A stretch of DNA of 64,000 bases from DYRB01 sp963709645 (GCA_963709645.1 CAVPXP010000010.1:62001-126000), one strand, 5' to 3'; counted from the stretch's first letter, positions 1 to 9,577 are shown. Numbers and translations: made by a program. The notes: a model not told the origin generated them from the letters alone.

Positions 1-2
1 TG

Positions 3-977
3 GTGCAACAACTCGATACCCAGGGCAACCTCAAGCACTTCCTCACCATCGAGGGCCTCAGCCCCAACCTGCTCACCGAGATCCTCGATCGCACGGAGGG
101 CTTCCTTGGCGTGGCCCGCCAAGCAGTCAAGAAAGTACCCCTCTGTCGGGGCAAGGTCGTTGCAAACCTTTTTTTCGAGAACAGCACCCGCACCCGGACC
201 ACCTTCGAACTCGCCGCCAAGCGCCTGTCGGCGGATGTCCTGAACCTCAATATCAGCACCTCGGCCACCGCCAAGGGCGAGACTCTGCTCGATACCCTGC
301 GCAATCTCGAGGCCATGCACGTGGACATGTTCGTGGTCCGCCATGCGGACAGCGGCGCCGCCCACTTCATCGCCCGCCATGCCGATCCCCATGTCAGCAT
401 CATCAATGCGGGCGATGGGCGCCACGCCCATCCGACTCAGGGGATGCTCGACATGTTCACCATTCGCCGTCATAAGGGGGATTTCGCCGCCCTGACGGTG
501 GCGATCGTGGGGGATATCCTGCACTCCCGGGTGGCCAGGTCGCAGATCCAGGCGCTCAATGCCCTAGGCACCGGCGAGGTCCGCGTCATCGCCCCGCGCA
601 CACTGATACCGGCTCAGGCCGAGTCCTTGGGGGTCAGGGTTTTCCATTCCCTAGCCGAGGGGGTCCGCGACGCCGACGTCATCATCCTCCTGCGCCTGCA
701 GCGGGAACGCATGAGCGGGGCCCTGCTCCCCAGCGAGCATGAGTTCTTCCGCCTGTTTGGCCTGACCGAGAAGCGCCTGCACGGCGCCAAGTCGGACGCC
801 ATCGTCATGCACCCCGGCCCCATCAACCGCGGTGTGGAGATGGACTCCCAGGTCGCGGACGGCCCGCGATCGGTGATCCTGGAACAAGTCAGCAACGGCA
901 TTGCGGTGCGTATGGCCATCATGTCCATGTGCATCGGCACCCAGAATCTGCACAGCCGGGACGAGGCCCATGTCTGA
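3..977 (+). CDS. pyrB: Aspartate carbamoyltransferase catalytic subunit
   Basis: PyrB catalyses the first committed step of pyrimidine synthesis, joining carbamoyl phosphate and aspartate in the cytoplasm. The sequence shows the carbamoyl phosphate motif STRTRTTFE near residue 61, the HPTQGMLD motif near residue 142 and the MHPGPINRG motif near residue 271, over 324 residues, the normal length. The readable start is GTG at position 3. The preceding codon is cut by the window edge but ends in TG, so an NTG start one base outside the window is equally likely. The gene overlaps pyrC' by 8 bp, so the two are translated together. In Pseudomonas-type enzymes PyrB forms a dodecamer with an inactive PyrC', which fits this context. 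Confidence 0.96.
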   Translation: MQQLDTQGNLKHFLTIEGLSPNLLTEILDRTEGFLGVARQAVKKVPLCRGKVVANLFFENSTRTRTTFELAAKRLSADVLNLNISTSATAKGETLLDTLRNLEAMHVDMFVVRHADSGAAHFIARHADPHVSIINAGDGRHAHPTQGMLDMFTIRRHKGDFAALTVAIVGDILHSRVARSQIQALNALGTGEVRVIAPRTLIPAQAESLGVRVFHSLAEGVRDADVIILLRLQRERMSGALLPSEHEFFRLFGLTEKRLHGAKSDAIVMHPGPINRGVEMDSQVADGPRSVILEQVSNGIAVRMAIMSMCIGTQNLHSRDEAHV

Positions 978-2271
978 TTCGGAGCGCATTAGCATCCGTG
1001 GTGGACGCCTCATCGATCCGGCGAACGGCATCGATGCCTTCCTTGACCTGTACATCGCCAATGGCGAGGTCGTCGCCATCGGCGACTGCCCGGCCGGGTT
1101 CGCGCCAGACCGGGTATTGGAAGCGGACGGCCAGGTGGTTTGCCCGGGGTTCGTCGACCTCTGCGCCCGGATGCGCGAACCTGGCCTCGAGCACAAGGCA
1201 ACCATCGCCAGCGAAACCAAGGCGGCCGCTGCCTCCGGTATCACCACCCTGTGCTGCCCGCCAGACACGGAGCCCATGGTGGATACCCCGGCGGTGGCCC
1301 AGCTCATCTACCAGACGGCGCAGCGGCGCGGGGCCGCCCGGGTCCTTCCCGCAGGGGCCCTGACTCAGCAACTCGATGGCAAACAGATCACGGAGATGGC
1401 CGCCCTCAAACGCGCCGGTTGCCCGGTCATGAGCCATGCCGACCGCCCCATCGCCAACACCCAGGTCCAGCGCCGCGCCATGGAATACGCGGCGAGCTTC
1501 GACCTCACCATCTTCCTCCACCCGGAAGACACCTATCTGAGCCAAGGCGGCTGCGTCCACGAGGGCCGGATCGGGACCCGCCTGGGCCTCCCGGGTATCC
1601 CCCAAGCGGCAGAGACGGTGGCGGTGGCCCGCGACCTCGCCCTGGCCGAGCAGACCGGCGCGCGCATCCACTTCCGCGGCCTGTCCACGGCACGGGCGAC
1701 GGAGATGCTCGCGGAGGCCAAGCAGCGCGGGATCGCCGCCAGCGCCGATGTCAGCGCACACCAGTTGATCCTGACCGAAGCGGACGTGGACGGCTTCGAT
1801 GTCAATTGCCGGGTCATTCCGCCGCTGCGCACCCTTGTAGACCGCGAGGCCCTGCGCCGGGCCGTTGCGGCCGGCACCATCTCCGCCATCTGCTCCGACC
1901 ATCAGCCGCACGACGCCGACGCCAAGCTCGCCCCGTTCCCTGGCGCCGCGCCCGGTATCTCGGCCCTGGAGACCCTGCTGCCTCTGGTCCTTTCACTGGT
2001 CGACGAGGGCGTTATGGGTCTGTCCACCGCCATCGCCCGCCTCACCTGTGGCCCGGCGGAGATTCTCGGCCTGCCCCTCGGGCGCCTGGACGCGGGGCGC
2101 AGCGCCGACGTCTGCGTCTTCGATCCCCGTGCCCCCTGGACCCTCACCGAGGAGACCCTGGTGAGCCGCGGTCACAACACACCCTTTGTAGGTCGCGCGC
2201 TTCTGGGACGGGTCACTTGGACTTTGCTCCAAGGGCAGGTGGTTTTCCGCCGCAATCGGGAGGAGGCATGA
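970..2271 (+). CDS. pyrC': Dihydroorotase-like protein, catalytically inactive (PyrC')
   Basis: This 433-residue protein has the amidohydrolase fold of dihydroorotase. The metal-binding HxH of active enzymes, in the context D-x-H-V-H-x-R-E-P-G, is replaced near residue 58 by DLCARMREPG, so two essential histidines are missing. The later SDHQPHD segment is retained. In Pseudomonas such degenerate PyrC' proteins serve as structural partners that hold the PyrB complex together. I chose ATG 970 because it overlaps the pyrB stop by 8 bp and gives the usual N-terminus; an in-frame extension back to 901 lies inside pyrB. It overlaps the next gene by 4 bp (ATGA). A separate active dihydroorotase must exist elsewhere in the genome. 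Confidence 0.92.
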   Translation: MSDSERISIRGGRLIDPANGIDAFLDLYIANGEVVAIGDCPAGFAPDRVLEADGQVVCPGFVDLCARMREPGLEHKATIASETKAAAASGITTLCCPPDTEPMVDTPAVAQLIYQTAQRRGAARVLPAGALTQQLDGKQITEMAALKRAGCPVMSHADRPIANTQVQRRAMEYAASFDLTIFLHPEDTYLSQGGCVHEGRIGTRLGLPGIPQAAETVAVARDLALAEQTGARIHFRGLSTARATEMLAEAKQRGIAASADVSAHQLILTEADVDGFDVNCRVIPPLRTLVDREALRRAVAAGTISAICSDHQPHDADAKLAPFPGAAPGISALETLLPLVLSLVDEGVMGLSTAIARLTCGPAEILGLPLGRLDAGRSADVCVFDPRAPWTLTEETLVSRGHNTPFVGRALLGRVTWTLLQGQVVFRRNREEA

Positions 2272-3173
2272 GCCACCAGCCCCAGCGCGAGACCATCTTC
2301 CTGGAAGAGGCCAAGGTCCTGAGCCACGAGTCCTACGCAGGCGAGCAGTACCTGCTGCGCATCCAGGCCCCGGAGTGCGCCGCCGCTGCCCGCCCCGGTT
2401 CCTTCGTGCACCTGCGCTGCGATCCCCAACTGCCCATGCGCCGTCCCATCTCCATCATGCGAGTGGACCCCAAGGAGGGTTGGGTGGATCTGCTCTACAA
2501 GGCCGTCGGAGAAGGGACCCGGCTGCTGGCCCGGCGGCAGGCCGGCGAGACCGTCAGCACCCTGGGCCCCATCGGGCGACCCTTCGAGGTTCACCGAGAG
2601 CGGCCCCGGCCGCTCCTGATCGGGGGCGGCGTCGGCATGCCGCCCATGATCTTCCTGGCCTCGCTCCTGCGCTCGGGCGGGAAGCAGACGCACTGGTCCA
2701 AGCCCCTGGTCATCCTCGGCTCGGAAGTCCCCTTCCCCTTCCCTCCGCGCCCGTCACAGCACCTGGTCCCCGGCCTGCCGGCACAGGCCATCGCCGCCAT
2801 GCCTCTGCTGGACGATTGGGGAATACCCAGCCGCCTGGCGAGCATGCAGGGCTACGCGGGCTGTTTCGAGGGCTATGTCACCGATCTCGCCCGACACTGG
2901 CTGGAAGCGCTGGACGCGCAAACGCAGGCGGAGGTCGAGGTCTTTGCCTGTGGCCCGCACCCCATGTTGGCCGCGGCAGCCCGCCTGGCGAGGGATTACG
3001 GCCTGCCGTGCCAGGTATCGCTGGAAGAATACATGGCCTGCGGCGTCGGGGGTTGCGCCGGATGCGTGGTGCAGGTCGACACGCCGACGGGCCCGGCCAT
3101 GAAGCGGGTGTGCGTGGACGGGCCCGTATTCGACGCGTATCAGGTGTTTTCCAGACTGGCTGTCATCGGCTAG
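2268..3173 (+). CDS. PyrK-like FAD/[2Fe-2S] electron transfer protein
   Basis: The 301-residue product resembles PyrK, the electron transfer subunit of type 1B dihydroorotate dehydrogenase. It has a ferredoxin reductase-like FAD domain (MRRPISIMR near residue 60), an NAD-binding part with GGGVGMPPMI near residue 120, and a C-terminal [2Fe-2S] site with four cysteines in ACGVGGCAGC and RVCVDGP. It begins on the ATGA overlap with pyrC', so it belongs to the pyr operon. No pyrD-type catalytic subunit is nearby, so its partner is unknown. It could feed a PyrD encoded elsewhere or have another oxidoreductase role. The family is clear; the function is inferred. Confidence 0.85.
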   Translation: MSHQPQRETIFLEEAKVLSHESYAGEQYLLRIQAPECAAAARPGSFVHLRCDPQLPMRRPISIMRVDPKEGWVDLLYKAVGEGTRLLARRQAGETVSTLGPIGRPFEVHRERPRPLLIGGGVGMPPMIFLASLLRSGGKQTHWSKPLVILGSEVPFPFPPRPSQHLVPGLPAQAIAAMPLLDDWGIPSRLASMQGYAGCFEGYVTDLARHWLEALDAQTQAEVEVFACGPHPMLAAAARLARDYGLPCQVSLEEYMACGVGGCAGCVVQVDTPTGPAMKRVCVDGPVFDAYQVFSRLAVIG

Positions 3174-3188
3174 CTGGCATTTGCCAGC
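3173..3188 (+). terminator. Short palindrome at the end of the pyr operon
   Basis: A perfect 16-nt palindrome (GCTGGCATTTGCCAGC) starts on the last base of the stop codon of the PyrK-like gene. It could fold into a small hairpin, but no run of T follows, so an intrinsic terminator is only weakly supported. Confidence 0.3.
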
Positions 3189-3323
3189 GTGGATTCACGG
3201 AGGATGTCCGCGGGTGGTCAGTGCGATTGCCGGCTGTCCGCTGTCTGCTCAGCAGTCTGGGTACGTTATACAGGGTCTTGTCCTATCTTTGCTGATACCT
3301 GACGGCTACTGCCCCTCTCGTGG

Positions 3324-4463
3324 TCATGACTCGTTCCTGTCCACCAATGAGATCTCGTCAGCGGGCCTGCCCCCCTCCTCTTTGGCAGCACCGGGCACTC
3401 CCGGCTGGAGCTTGATCATCAACCGAACCTCGTTGGCCGAGTCGGCATGCCTGAGTGCGTCTTCGAAGGTAATCTCGCCCTCCCGGTAGAGGTGGAACAG
3501 GGACTGATCGAAAGTCGTCATCCCCTGCTCGCCGCCGCGCTTCATCAACTCCTTGATCTCGTGAATATCGCCCCGCCGTATCTTTTCGGCGACCAGGGGC
3601 GTATTGAGCAGGATCTCGATCACCGGCCGACGCCCCTTCCCGCCCTTACGCGCGATCAGCTGCTGGGCGACAATCCCCCTGAGATTCAACGAAAGGTCCA
3701 ACAGCAGCTGATTGCGGGCGTCTTCCGGGAAAAAGTTGATCATCCGGTCCAGGGCCTGGTTGGCATTGTTGGCGTGCAGGGTCGCCAACACCAGATGGCC
3801 GGTCTCAGAGAAGGCGATGGCGTACTCCATGGTCTGCCTAGTGCGGATCTCGCCGATCAGGATCACGTCCGGTGCCTGGCGCAGGGTGTTGCGAAGCGCG
3901 ACCTCGAAGGACTCGGTGTCGACCCCGACCTCACGTTGGGTGATGATGCACCCATCGTGGTCATGGACGTATTCGATGGGGTCCTCGACGCTGATGATGT
4001 GCCCCGTGCTGTGGCGATTTCGGTATCCGATCAAGGCGGCCAACGAGGTGGACTTGCCCGTGCCGGTGCCGCCGACAAAGACCACCATGCCGCGCTTAAT
4101 CATCCCCAGGTCACGCAACGTCGCGGGCAAATGCAGCTCTTCCAGGGTCGGGATGCGCGACTCGATACGGCGCAGCACCATGCCCGCGTAGTCGCGCTGC
4201 ACAAAGGCGCTAACGCGAAAACGTCCCACTCCCTTCAGATCGATTGCGAACTGGCACTCCTTGCTGGCGTCGAACTCGACGCGCTGTTTCTCGTTCATCA
4301 CCCCGACGACCAAAGCGCGCGCATCGACGGGCGTCAGGGGGATGTTGCCGACGGGGCGAATGACCCCATCGATCTTGATACTCGGGGGCCAGTGGGCGGT
4401 GATGAAGAGGTCGGACGCCTTCTTCTCAACCATCAAGCTCAACAGCTGTTTGAAGTCCATCAC
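3324..4463 (-). CDS. pilU: Type IV pilus retraction ATPase PilU
   Basis: PilU is a cytoplasmic hexameric ATPase that assists PilT in retracting type IV pili for twitching motility and DNA uptake. The 379 residues show the Walker A motif GGTGTGKST, the Asp box ISVEDPIEY, the Walker B region VILIGEIR and the His box GHLVLATLHANN. The C-terminal tail is charged and longer than that of PilT, as is typical of PilU. It lies 93 bp downstream of pilT on the same strand, the usual pilTU pair. The start may be either of two consecutive ATG codons (4463 or 4460). It is convergent with the pyr operon. Confidence 0.95.
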   Translation of the reverse strand: MMDFKQLLSLMVEKKASDLFITAHWPPSIKIDGVIRPVGNIPLTPVDARALVVGVMNEKQRVEFDASKECQFAIDLKGVGRFRVSAFVQRDYAGMVLRRIESRIPTLEELHLPATLRDLGMIKRGMVVFVGGTGTGKSTSLAALIGYRNRHSTGHIISVEDPIEYVHDHDGCIITQREVGVDTESFEVALRNTLRQAPDVILIGEIRTRQTMEYAIAFSETGHLVLATLHANNANQALDRMINFFPEDARNQLLLDLSLNLRGIVAQQLIARKGGKGRRPVIEILLNTPLVAEKIRRGDIHEIKELMKRGGEQGMTTFDQSLFHLYREGEITFEDALRHADSANEVRLMIKLQPGVPGAAKEEGGRPADEISLVDRNES

Positions 4464-4556
4464 TTTCCCCTTGGTGTGCCGAGTCCCAACGGGACCCGCG
4501 CTATGGCTCCGGCACGTTAACCGGCGTGAGGATTAACCGTGGCAATAAGGCCGGCT

Positions 4557-5594
4557 TCAATCAATGGAATCCTTGTTCTGAGCCTTCGTCTTGGCATCCG
4601 CACGGGTGATCAGGCCCTTCTTGACCATGTCTTTGAGATTCTGATCTAGGGTCTGCATGCCATGGGCCTGACCGGTTTGTATTGCGGAATACATTTGCGC
4701 CACCTTCGCCTCACGGATCAGATTTCGAATAGCGGGGGTCCCGATCATGATCTCGTGTGCGGCGACGCGCCCGCCGCCTACCTTTTTCAGCAGGGTCTGG
4801 GAGATGACCGAGCGCAGGGATTCCGACAGCATTGAACGCACCATGTCTTTCTCCGCCGCAGGAAAGACGTCAATGATACGGTCGATGGTCTTGGCCGCCG
4901 ATGTGGTGTGCAGGGTAGCGAAGACCAGGTGGCCGGTCTCCGCTGCGGTGAGGGCCAGCCGGATGGTCTCCAAGTCACGCATCTCGCCCACCAGGATGAT
5001 GTCCGGGTCCTCGCGCAGGGCCGAGCGCAAGGCCTCGCTGAAGCCCAGGGTGTCCCGGTGAACCTCGCGCTGATTGACCAGGCATTTCTTACTGGTGTGG
5101 ACGAACTCGATGGGGTCCTCGATGGTGAGGATGTGGGCGTACTCGCGGTCGTTGAGATAGTCAACCATCGCCGCCAGGGTGGTCGACTTGCCGGACCCAG
5201 TTGGCCCCGTCACCAGCACCAGACCGCGCGGCACGTTGACGATGTCCTTAAAGCTTTGCGGGGCCTTGAGCTCGTCCAGGCTCAGCACCTTGGACGGAAT
5301 CGTGCGGAATACGCCGGCCGCGCCCCGGTTTTGATTGAAGGCGTTGACGCGAAACCGCGCTACCCCAGGAATTTCGAAAGAGAAGTCAGTCTCGAAGAAC
5401 TCCTCGAAGTCCTTCCGCTGCTTATCGTTCATGATGTCGTAGACCAGGGCGTGCACCATCCGATGCTCCAGGGGGGGCACGTTGATGCGGCGCATGTCGC
5501 CGTCTACCCGAAGCATCGGGGGTAAACCGGCAGACAGGTGCAGGTCAGAAGCGTTGTTCTTGACGCTGAAGGCAAGCAGCTCGGCGATATCCAT
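4557..5594 (-). CDS. pilT: Type IV pilus retraction ATPase PilT
   Basis: PilT is the main motor that depolymerises type IV pili at the inner membrane. The 345-residue protein has Walker A GPTGSGKS at residues 130-137, ILTIEDPIEF, the Walker B region IILVGEMRD, the His box HLVFATLHT, and the PilT-specific AIRNLIRE motif near the C-terminus that is needed for retraction. The length is standard. It is followed by pilU, and the pair probably shares a promoter in the region upstream of 5594, where the decayed Rof-like gene lies. Confidence 0.97.
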   Translation of the reverse strand: MDIAELLAFSVKNNASDLHLSAGLPPMLRVDGDMRRINVPPLEHRMVHALVYDIMNDKQRKDFEEFFETDFSFEIPGVARFRVNAFNQNRGAAGVFRTIPSKVLSLDELKAPQSFKDIVNVPRGLVLVTGPTGSGKSTTLAAMVDYLNDREYAHILTIEDPIEFVHTSKKCLVNQREVHRDTLGFSEALRSALREDPDIILVGEMRDLETIRLALTAAETGHLVFATLHTTSAAKTIDRIIDVFPAAEKDMVRSMLSESLRSVISQTLLKKVGGGRVAAHEIMIGTPAIRNLIREAKVAQMYSAIQTGQAHGMQTLDQNLKDMVKKGLITRADAKTKAQNKDSID

Positions 5595-5724
5595 TAGGGC
5601 AATTCTCGGTGGTCTGGCGGGTCCCCGGGCGGGTCGGCAGTCTGCAAATAAGGATACCTGGATTCGCGGAGGCCAGGTAGGTGCCCCGTACGCAATCCAG
5701 TCCTCCGGAGTCTGCGGTTTGGCG

Positions 5725-6001
5725 CGTAGGCTCCAGTACCTCGATCTGGTCGAGCACGCTGGCAGAGGGAATGACCGTCCGAGTCCCGGGCGATCACCTA
5801 CTCCGCCCCGCCGACGTTATGCAGATCGGCAGTCAGGTTGATGGCCTCGTCTGCGGCGTCTTGCCAGCAAACATGCAGTGGCAGGTGGAACAGGATGTGA
5901 TTCTCGAAGGCATCGTACAAAGGGCCCGCGATGGGCTGGTAGTCGCACATGACAGGTGTTGGGCTTGGTCCTGGTTTGGCACCCGAACCGCTAACGCTCA
6001 T
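5725..6001 (-). pseudogene. Decayed Rof-like (Rho-binding antiterminator) gene
   Basis: Reading from ATG 6001 (or the better placed ATG 5950, MCDYQPIAG), the translation matches the Rof pattern: Y-x-P-I, then LYD, a basic/hydrophobic middle, and GGAE before an in-frame TAG where the family usually has tyrosine. After that TAG the frame continues VIARDSDG, then the expected end RTVIPSASVLDQIEVLEP appears in the +1 frame. There are thus two lesions: a nonsense codon near 5800 and a single-base shift near 5785. Rof proteins bind Rho and reduce termination. The start overlaps the end of the sensor kinase gene. The call rests on my recognition of the motif pattern; a non-coding reading is possible. 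Confidence 0.45.
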
Positions 6002-8789
6002 CCACTGCCTCCTCGGTCCCCACCCTTGTGCCGCTCCTGGTTCCTTCGTGACTCAGGGCCCCGACCTCCCGCGGCCCTGCCTCGTCGCTCGACACCGCCG
6101 CCACAGGTAGAGTGACGTAAACGATAGTCCCCTGACCTGGTATCGACTCAGCCCAGATGCGCCCATCGTGGTTCTCAATGATCGTCTGACTGATGGGGAG
6201 CCCCATGCCCATGCCGGTCTGCTTGGTTGTGAAGAAGGGGTCGAAGAGACGTTCCATTCGCTCGGGCGGGATACCCGGGCCCTTGTCCTCCACCTGAACC
6301 TGGGCATCCTTCTTACCTCGACGGGTACGGATGGTCAGCTCACGGGCGCCGGCCGGGACCTCCTCCAGGGCATCCAGGGCATTGCGTACCAGGTTCAGCA
6401 GCACCTGCTCGATCTGCACCAGATCGACGTCCACAGGGACACGCCCCGAGGTCAAGTCCAGCACGATCTGCACATTGAGCTTGGCGGTCTCGAACTCGAC
6501 GAAGGAGCATACCTCGCGTACCAGATGGTTGAGGTCAACCTCGGTACGGCTCGGCGGCTGGCGGCCCACCAGGGCGCGCAGGCGCCGGATGATCTCGCTG
6601 GCGCGGCGGGCCTGCGTGGTGATCTGTCCCATGGCGTCCACCAGTTCGCCTGGGTCTCCAACCCCGCCCTGTAACCGACGGCTGGCCCCGTTGGCGTAGT
6701 TTGCGATGGCCGAAAGGGGCTGATTCAGCTCGTGAGCCATGCCGGTGGCCACCTCGCCCAAGGTACTGAGGCGGCAGACGTGAACCAGCTCTGCCTGGTG
6801 CTGACGGGCCTCCTGCTCGGCGCGGCGGACCGCGGTGATGTCTCGGGCATAGATGTTGACGTACCCCAGTTCTGGTATTGGGGCCAGCAGGACCGCGTAG
6901 ACCTGGTCGCCAAAGTCGTCCTCCCTTTCCCGCGCCTCCCCCGAATCGAAGGCCGCGAAGATCTCCGCCGCCCAGACGAGCGGCAGCGCTTGGCCCGGTG
7001 CCGTCCCCAGGGCCGCCAGGAGTCCGGCACTGGCCGGGTTCGCATAGCCAATGATCCCCTCACGGTTGACTCGCAGTATGGGATTGGGGCTCTCCCCTGC
7101 GAAGCGGGCCAAGCCCTTGATTTCCCGCTCCGCCTCCTTGCGCTTTGTAATGTCGTGGATGTAGAGGGTGTAGAACAGCTCGCGATCCAGGTTGATGGGA
7201 ACGATTGACAGCTCCACGGGGACGGCGGCGCCGTCCCTGCGCAGGACCGTCAGCTCGCGTCGAGCGGGAGGCTCGCCGCCCATGCGGCGCGCCCGCCTCG
7301 ACTCCTCCAGAATCTGGCGGAAGAGGTCTCGGTCCGCCGGGGCCACGCAGGCATCCCCAAAGACGCAACCGGTGGTCGCGTCGCGAGTAAAGCCCAGGGC
7401 GCGCTCGGCCGTCGGGTTGAGCTCGATAATCTCACCCCGCCGGTTCAGGGTGATGATGGAGTCGAGGGACGCCTCCATCATCGCCGCCTTCAGGGCCTCG
7501 CTCTCACGCATCTGGCTTTCGTGTTGGCGGCTCATCTCCTCCCGCGCCTTGAGCACCAACTGGGTGAAGTGCTTAATCCAATCTTCGAGGAGGAGCAATT
7601 GGTTCCCGCCGCGCTGGAAGTTCGGCTCTGCAATGCCTAGCGCCCGCTGGGAAAAGCGGGACATGCGCTTCAAGACTTGGTTCAGGCGCGTAGAGATCGC
7701 GTAGATGATCAGGGTGAAAACGAGGATGAACACCAGGGCGGCGATCGTCCGCTGGCGTCGCTCCACATCGCGCACGCGAGCGGTCATCTTCTTGACACTG
7801 TCGTGGGGTATGAAGGTTGCAAACAGCAGGTTCCAGTCCGTCCCCTCGTACTGCGGCAGTGACTGGGAGGTGATCAGGAAGCGGTCCTCCCACTGATCCA
7901 TCTGGGTCCCGCTGAGCACGGCCTCCGGCTCGCTGCTGGCCAGAATGCGCTGGTCATCCGGGTCCACCAAGGCAACCAATACCTGACCTGGGATGACCCC
8001 GCGCTGGGATGATTTGAGGAAGGCATCGTTCACCGGAACGACGACTACCAGACTCCCCACCGCATTGCCGCTGGCATCTTCCGCTACGTCGCTTACCAGC
8101 AGGTAGGGCTGATCCCCAAAACGGGTGAGCACGCTGCGAACCTGCCCCCCTCTGGGCATCAGGAGATCGCTCACCCCCTGGGCCAGTTCCTCGGGGAGCG
8201 GGGCCTCTCCGGCCTGGTAGATTTCGCGCACCTGGCCGCTGGTATCGGTGAGCAGCACCTGACTGGGGGGCGAGAGCCGGTTGCGCGCAAAGAAGTCCGG
8301 GAGCCAGAAAGGTGGGGACACTCGGTAGATCACGGGTTTCACCGGCTGCTGCGGCGACCAGAACAGGGGCTCCAGATACTCCGCCAGGCGCCGGTGATTG
8401 GCCAGGAGGCGGGCAGTGGCGGTGTAATTGGCCATATACTGATCAAAGCGGATCAGGCTCTCGCGCGAGCGCATGTCGAGTTGGGCCTGGAGGTCGTTAG
8501 CAAAGATCCGTTTGATCTTGTCACTCTGGATCTGGTCGAGCACACCCCAAACTGTCAAGCCCGCCAACAGGCCCACCAGCATGGCCACCACCGGCATCGG
8601 GGTGCTCCGCAGCACGCGGTAATAGAAGGGTCTGGCGGGACCCTCACCACCTCCGGTGGGCCGAACCAACCCGGGGGCCGCTCCTCCCCGCCCGGCCTGT
8701 CGGCCGCCCCTGGAAACCAGACCACGGCGAACCCGGCCGACCAGCCGGCGAAGGGAATGCAGCGCGGAAACAGTCAGGTCTTGAAGCAT
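5991..8789 (-). CDS. Membrane-bound PAS sensor histidine kinase
   Basis: This 932-residue protein starts at ATG 8789, 11 bp after the ABC permease gene and behind a G-rich ribosome binding site; an upstream in-frame start lies inside the permease. Order: transmembrane helix near residue 70, a periplasmic sensing region of about 270 residues, a second helix near 353, a PAS domain near 445, another near 560, the H-box GMAHELNQPLSAI with the phospho-acceptor histidine near 685, and the ATPase domain with the N-box NLVRNALDAL and DKGPGIPPE near 833. It lacks a receiver domain, and no response regulator gene is adjacent. Its place behind an ABC exporter suggests it senses a related compound or membrane stress, but that is inference. 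Confidence 0.9.
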   Translation of the reverse strand: MLQDLTVSALHSLRRLVGRVRRGLVSRGGRQAGRGGAAPGLVRPTGGGEGPARPFYYRVLRSTPMPVVAMLVGLLAGLTVWGVLDQIQSDKIKRIFANDLQAQLDMRSRESLIRFDQYMANYTATARLLANHRRLAEYLEPLFWSPQQPVKPVIYRVSPPFWLPDFFARNRLSPPSQVLLTDTSGQVREIYQAGEAPLPEELAQGVSDLLMPRGGQVRSVLTRFGDQPYLLVSDVAEDASGNAVGSLVVVVPVNDAFLKSSQRGVIPGQVLVALVDPDDQRILASSEPEAVLSGTQMDQWEDRFLITSQSLPQYEGTDWNLLFATFIPHDSVKKMTARVRDVERRQRTIAALVFILVFTLIIYAISTRLNQVLKRMSRFSQRALGIAEPNFQRGGNQLLLLEDWIKHFTQLVLKAREEMSRQHESQMRESEALKAAMMEASLDSIITLNRRGEIIELNPTAERALGFTRDATTGCVFGDACVAPADRDLFRQILEESRRARRMGGEPPARRELTVLRRDGAAVPVELSIVPINLDRELFYTLYIHDITKRKEAEREIKGLARFAGESPNPILRVNREGIIGYANPASAGLLAALGTAPGQALPLVWAAEIFAAFDSGEAREREDDFGDQVYAVLLAPIPELGYVNIYARDITAVRRAEQEARQHQAELVHVCRLSTLGEVATGMAHELNQPLSAIANYANGASRRLQGGVGDPGELVDAMGQITTQARRASEIIRRLRALVGRQPPSRTEVDLNHLVREVCSFVEFETAKLNVQIVLDLTSGRVPVDVDLVQIEQVLLNLVRNALDALEEVPAGARELTIRTRRGKKDAQVQVEDKGPGIPPERMERLFDPFFTTKQTGMGMGLPISQTIIENHDGRIWAESIPGQGTIVYVTLPVAAVSSDEAGPREVGALSHEGTRSGTRVGTEEAVDER

Positions 8790-8800
8790 TACCCCCGTCC

Positions 8801-9577
8801 TCAAGTCTTGATGCCCACTCCGCGGCCCAGCAGGTGCAGGCTGATGGCCGCCAACACGGCAATGAACCCCAGGATGATGGAGAAGGCGATCCATAGGGGA
8901 ATGTCGCTGACCCCTTGGAGCCCGTAACGAAAGGCGTTCACCATGTACAGTACCGGATTCGCCAGGGACAGGGTGTGCCAGGGCTCTGGCAGCAGATCGA
9001 TGGAATAGAAGACGCCACCGAGGTAGGTCAGCGGAGTCAGGACGAAGGTCGGAACGATGGAAATGTCGTCGAAGCTATTGGCATAGACCGCGTTGATGAA
9101 CCCGCCCAAAGAGAAGAGGACCGCCGTCAGGGTAAAGACCAGGAGGGCGACTGCGACGCTGTGGACACTGATGTCCGTGAAGGCCATGGCCACCAGCGTC
9201 ACGGCGATGCCCACCGTCAGACCGCGGGCCAGACCCCCCGTCACATAGCCCGCCAGAATCACCCAGTTAGGCGTGGGGGAAACCAGCAGCTCCTCGATGT
9301 AGCGCGAGAACTTGCTGCTGTAAAAGGACGATACGACGTTGGAGTAGGCGTTAGTGATCACTGCCATCAGCACCAACCCGGGAATGATGAAGTCCAGGTA
9401 ACCAAGCCCCTGCATAGGCCCGATGCGCTCGCCGATCAGCCGCCCGAAAATCAGGAAGTAGAGGGCCATGGAAATGGCCGACGGGAGTATGGTCTGGACC
9501 CAGATGCGTGCAAAACGCAGAACCTCCTTGACCAGGATGGTCGTAAAGGCGACCCAGTAGCGGTGCCAGCGGGTCAT
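8801..9577 (-). CDS. ABC-2 type exporter permease (YadH family)
   Basis: The 258-residue inner membrane protein has about six hydrophobic segments and matches the ABC-2 permease family; length and partner resemble E. coli YadH (256 residues). It would form the translocation path of an exporter whose substrate is unknown. Its ATG overlaps the end of the ATPase gene by 4 bp, so the two are translationally coupled. The sensor kinase gene follows after 11 bp, giving a likely three-gene operon. Confidence 0.92.
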   Translation of the reverse strand: MTRWHRYWVAFTTILVKEVLRFARIWVQTILPSAISMALYFLIFGRLIGERIGPMQGLGYLDFIIPGLVLMAVITNAYSNVVSSFYSSKFSRYIEELLVSPTPNWVILAGYVTGGLARGLTVGIAVTLVAMAFTDISVHSVAVALLVFTLTAVLFSLGGFINAVYANSFDDISIVPTFVLTPLTYLGGVFYSIDLLPEPWHTLSLANPVLYMVNAFRYGLQGVSDIPLWIAFSIILGFIAVLAAISLHLLGRGVGIKT

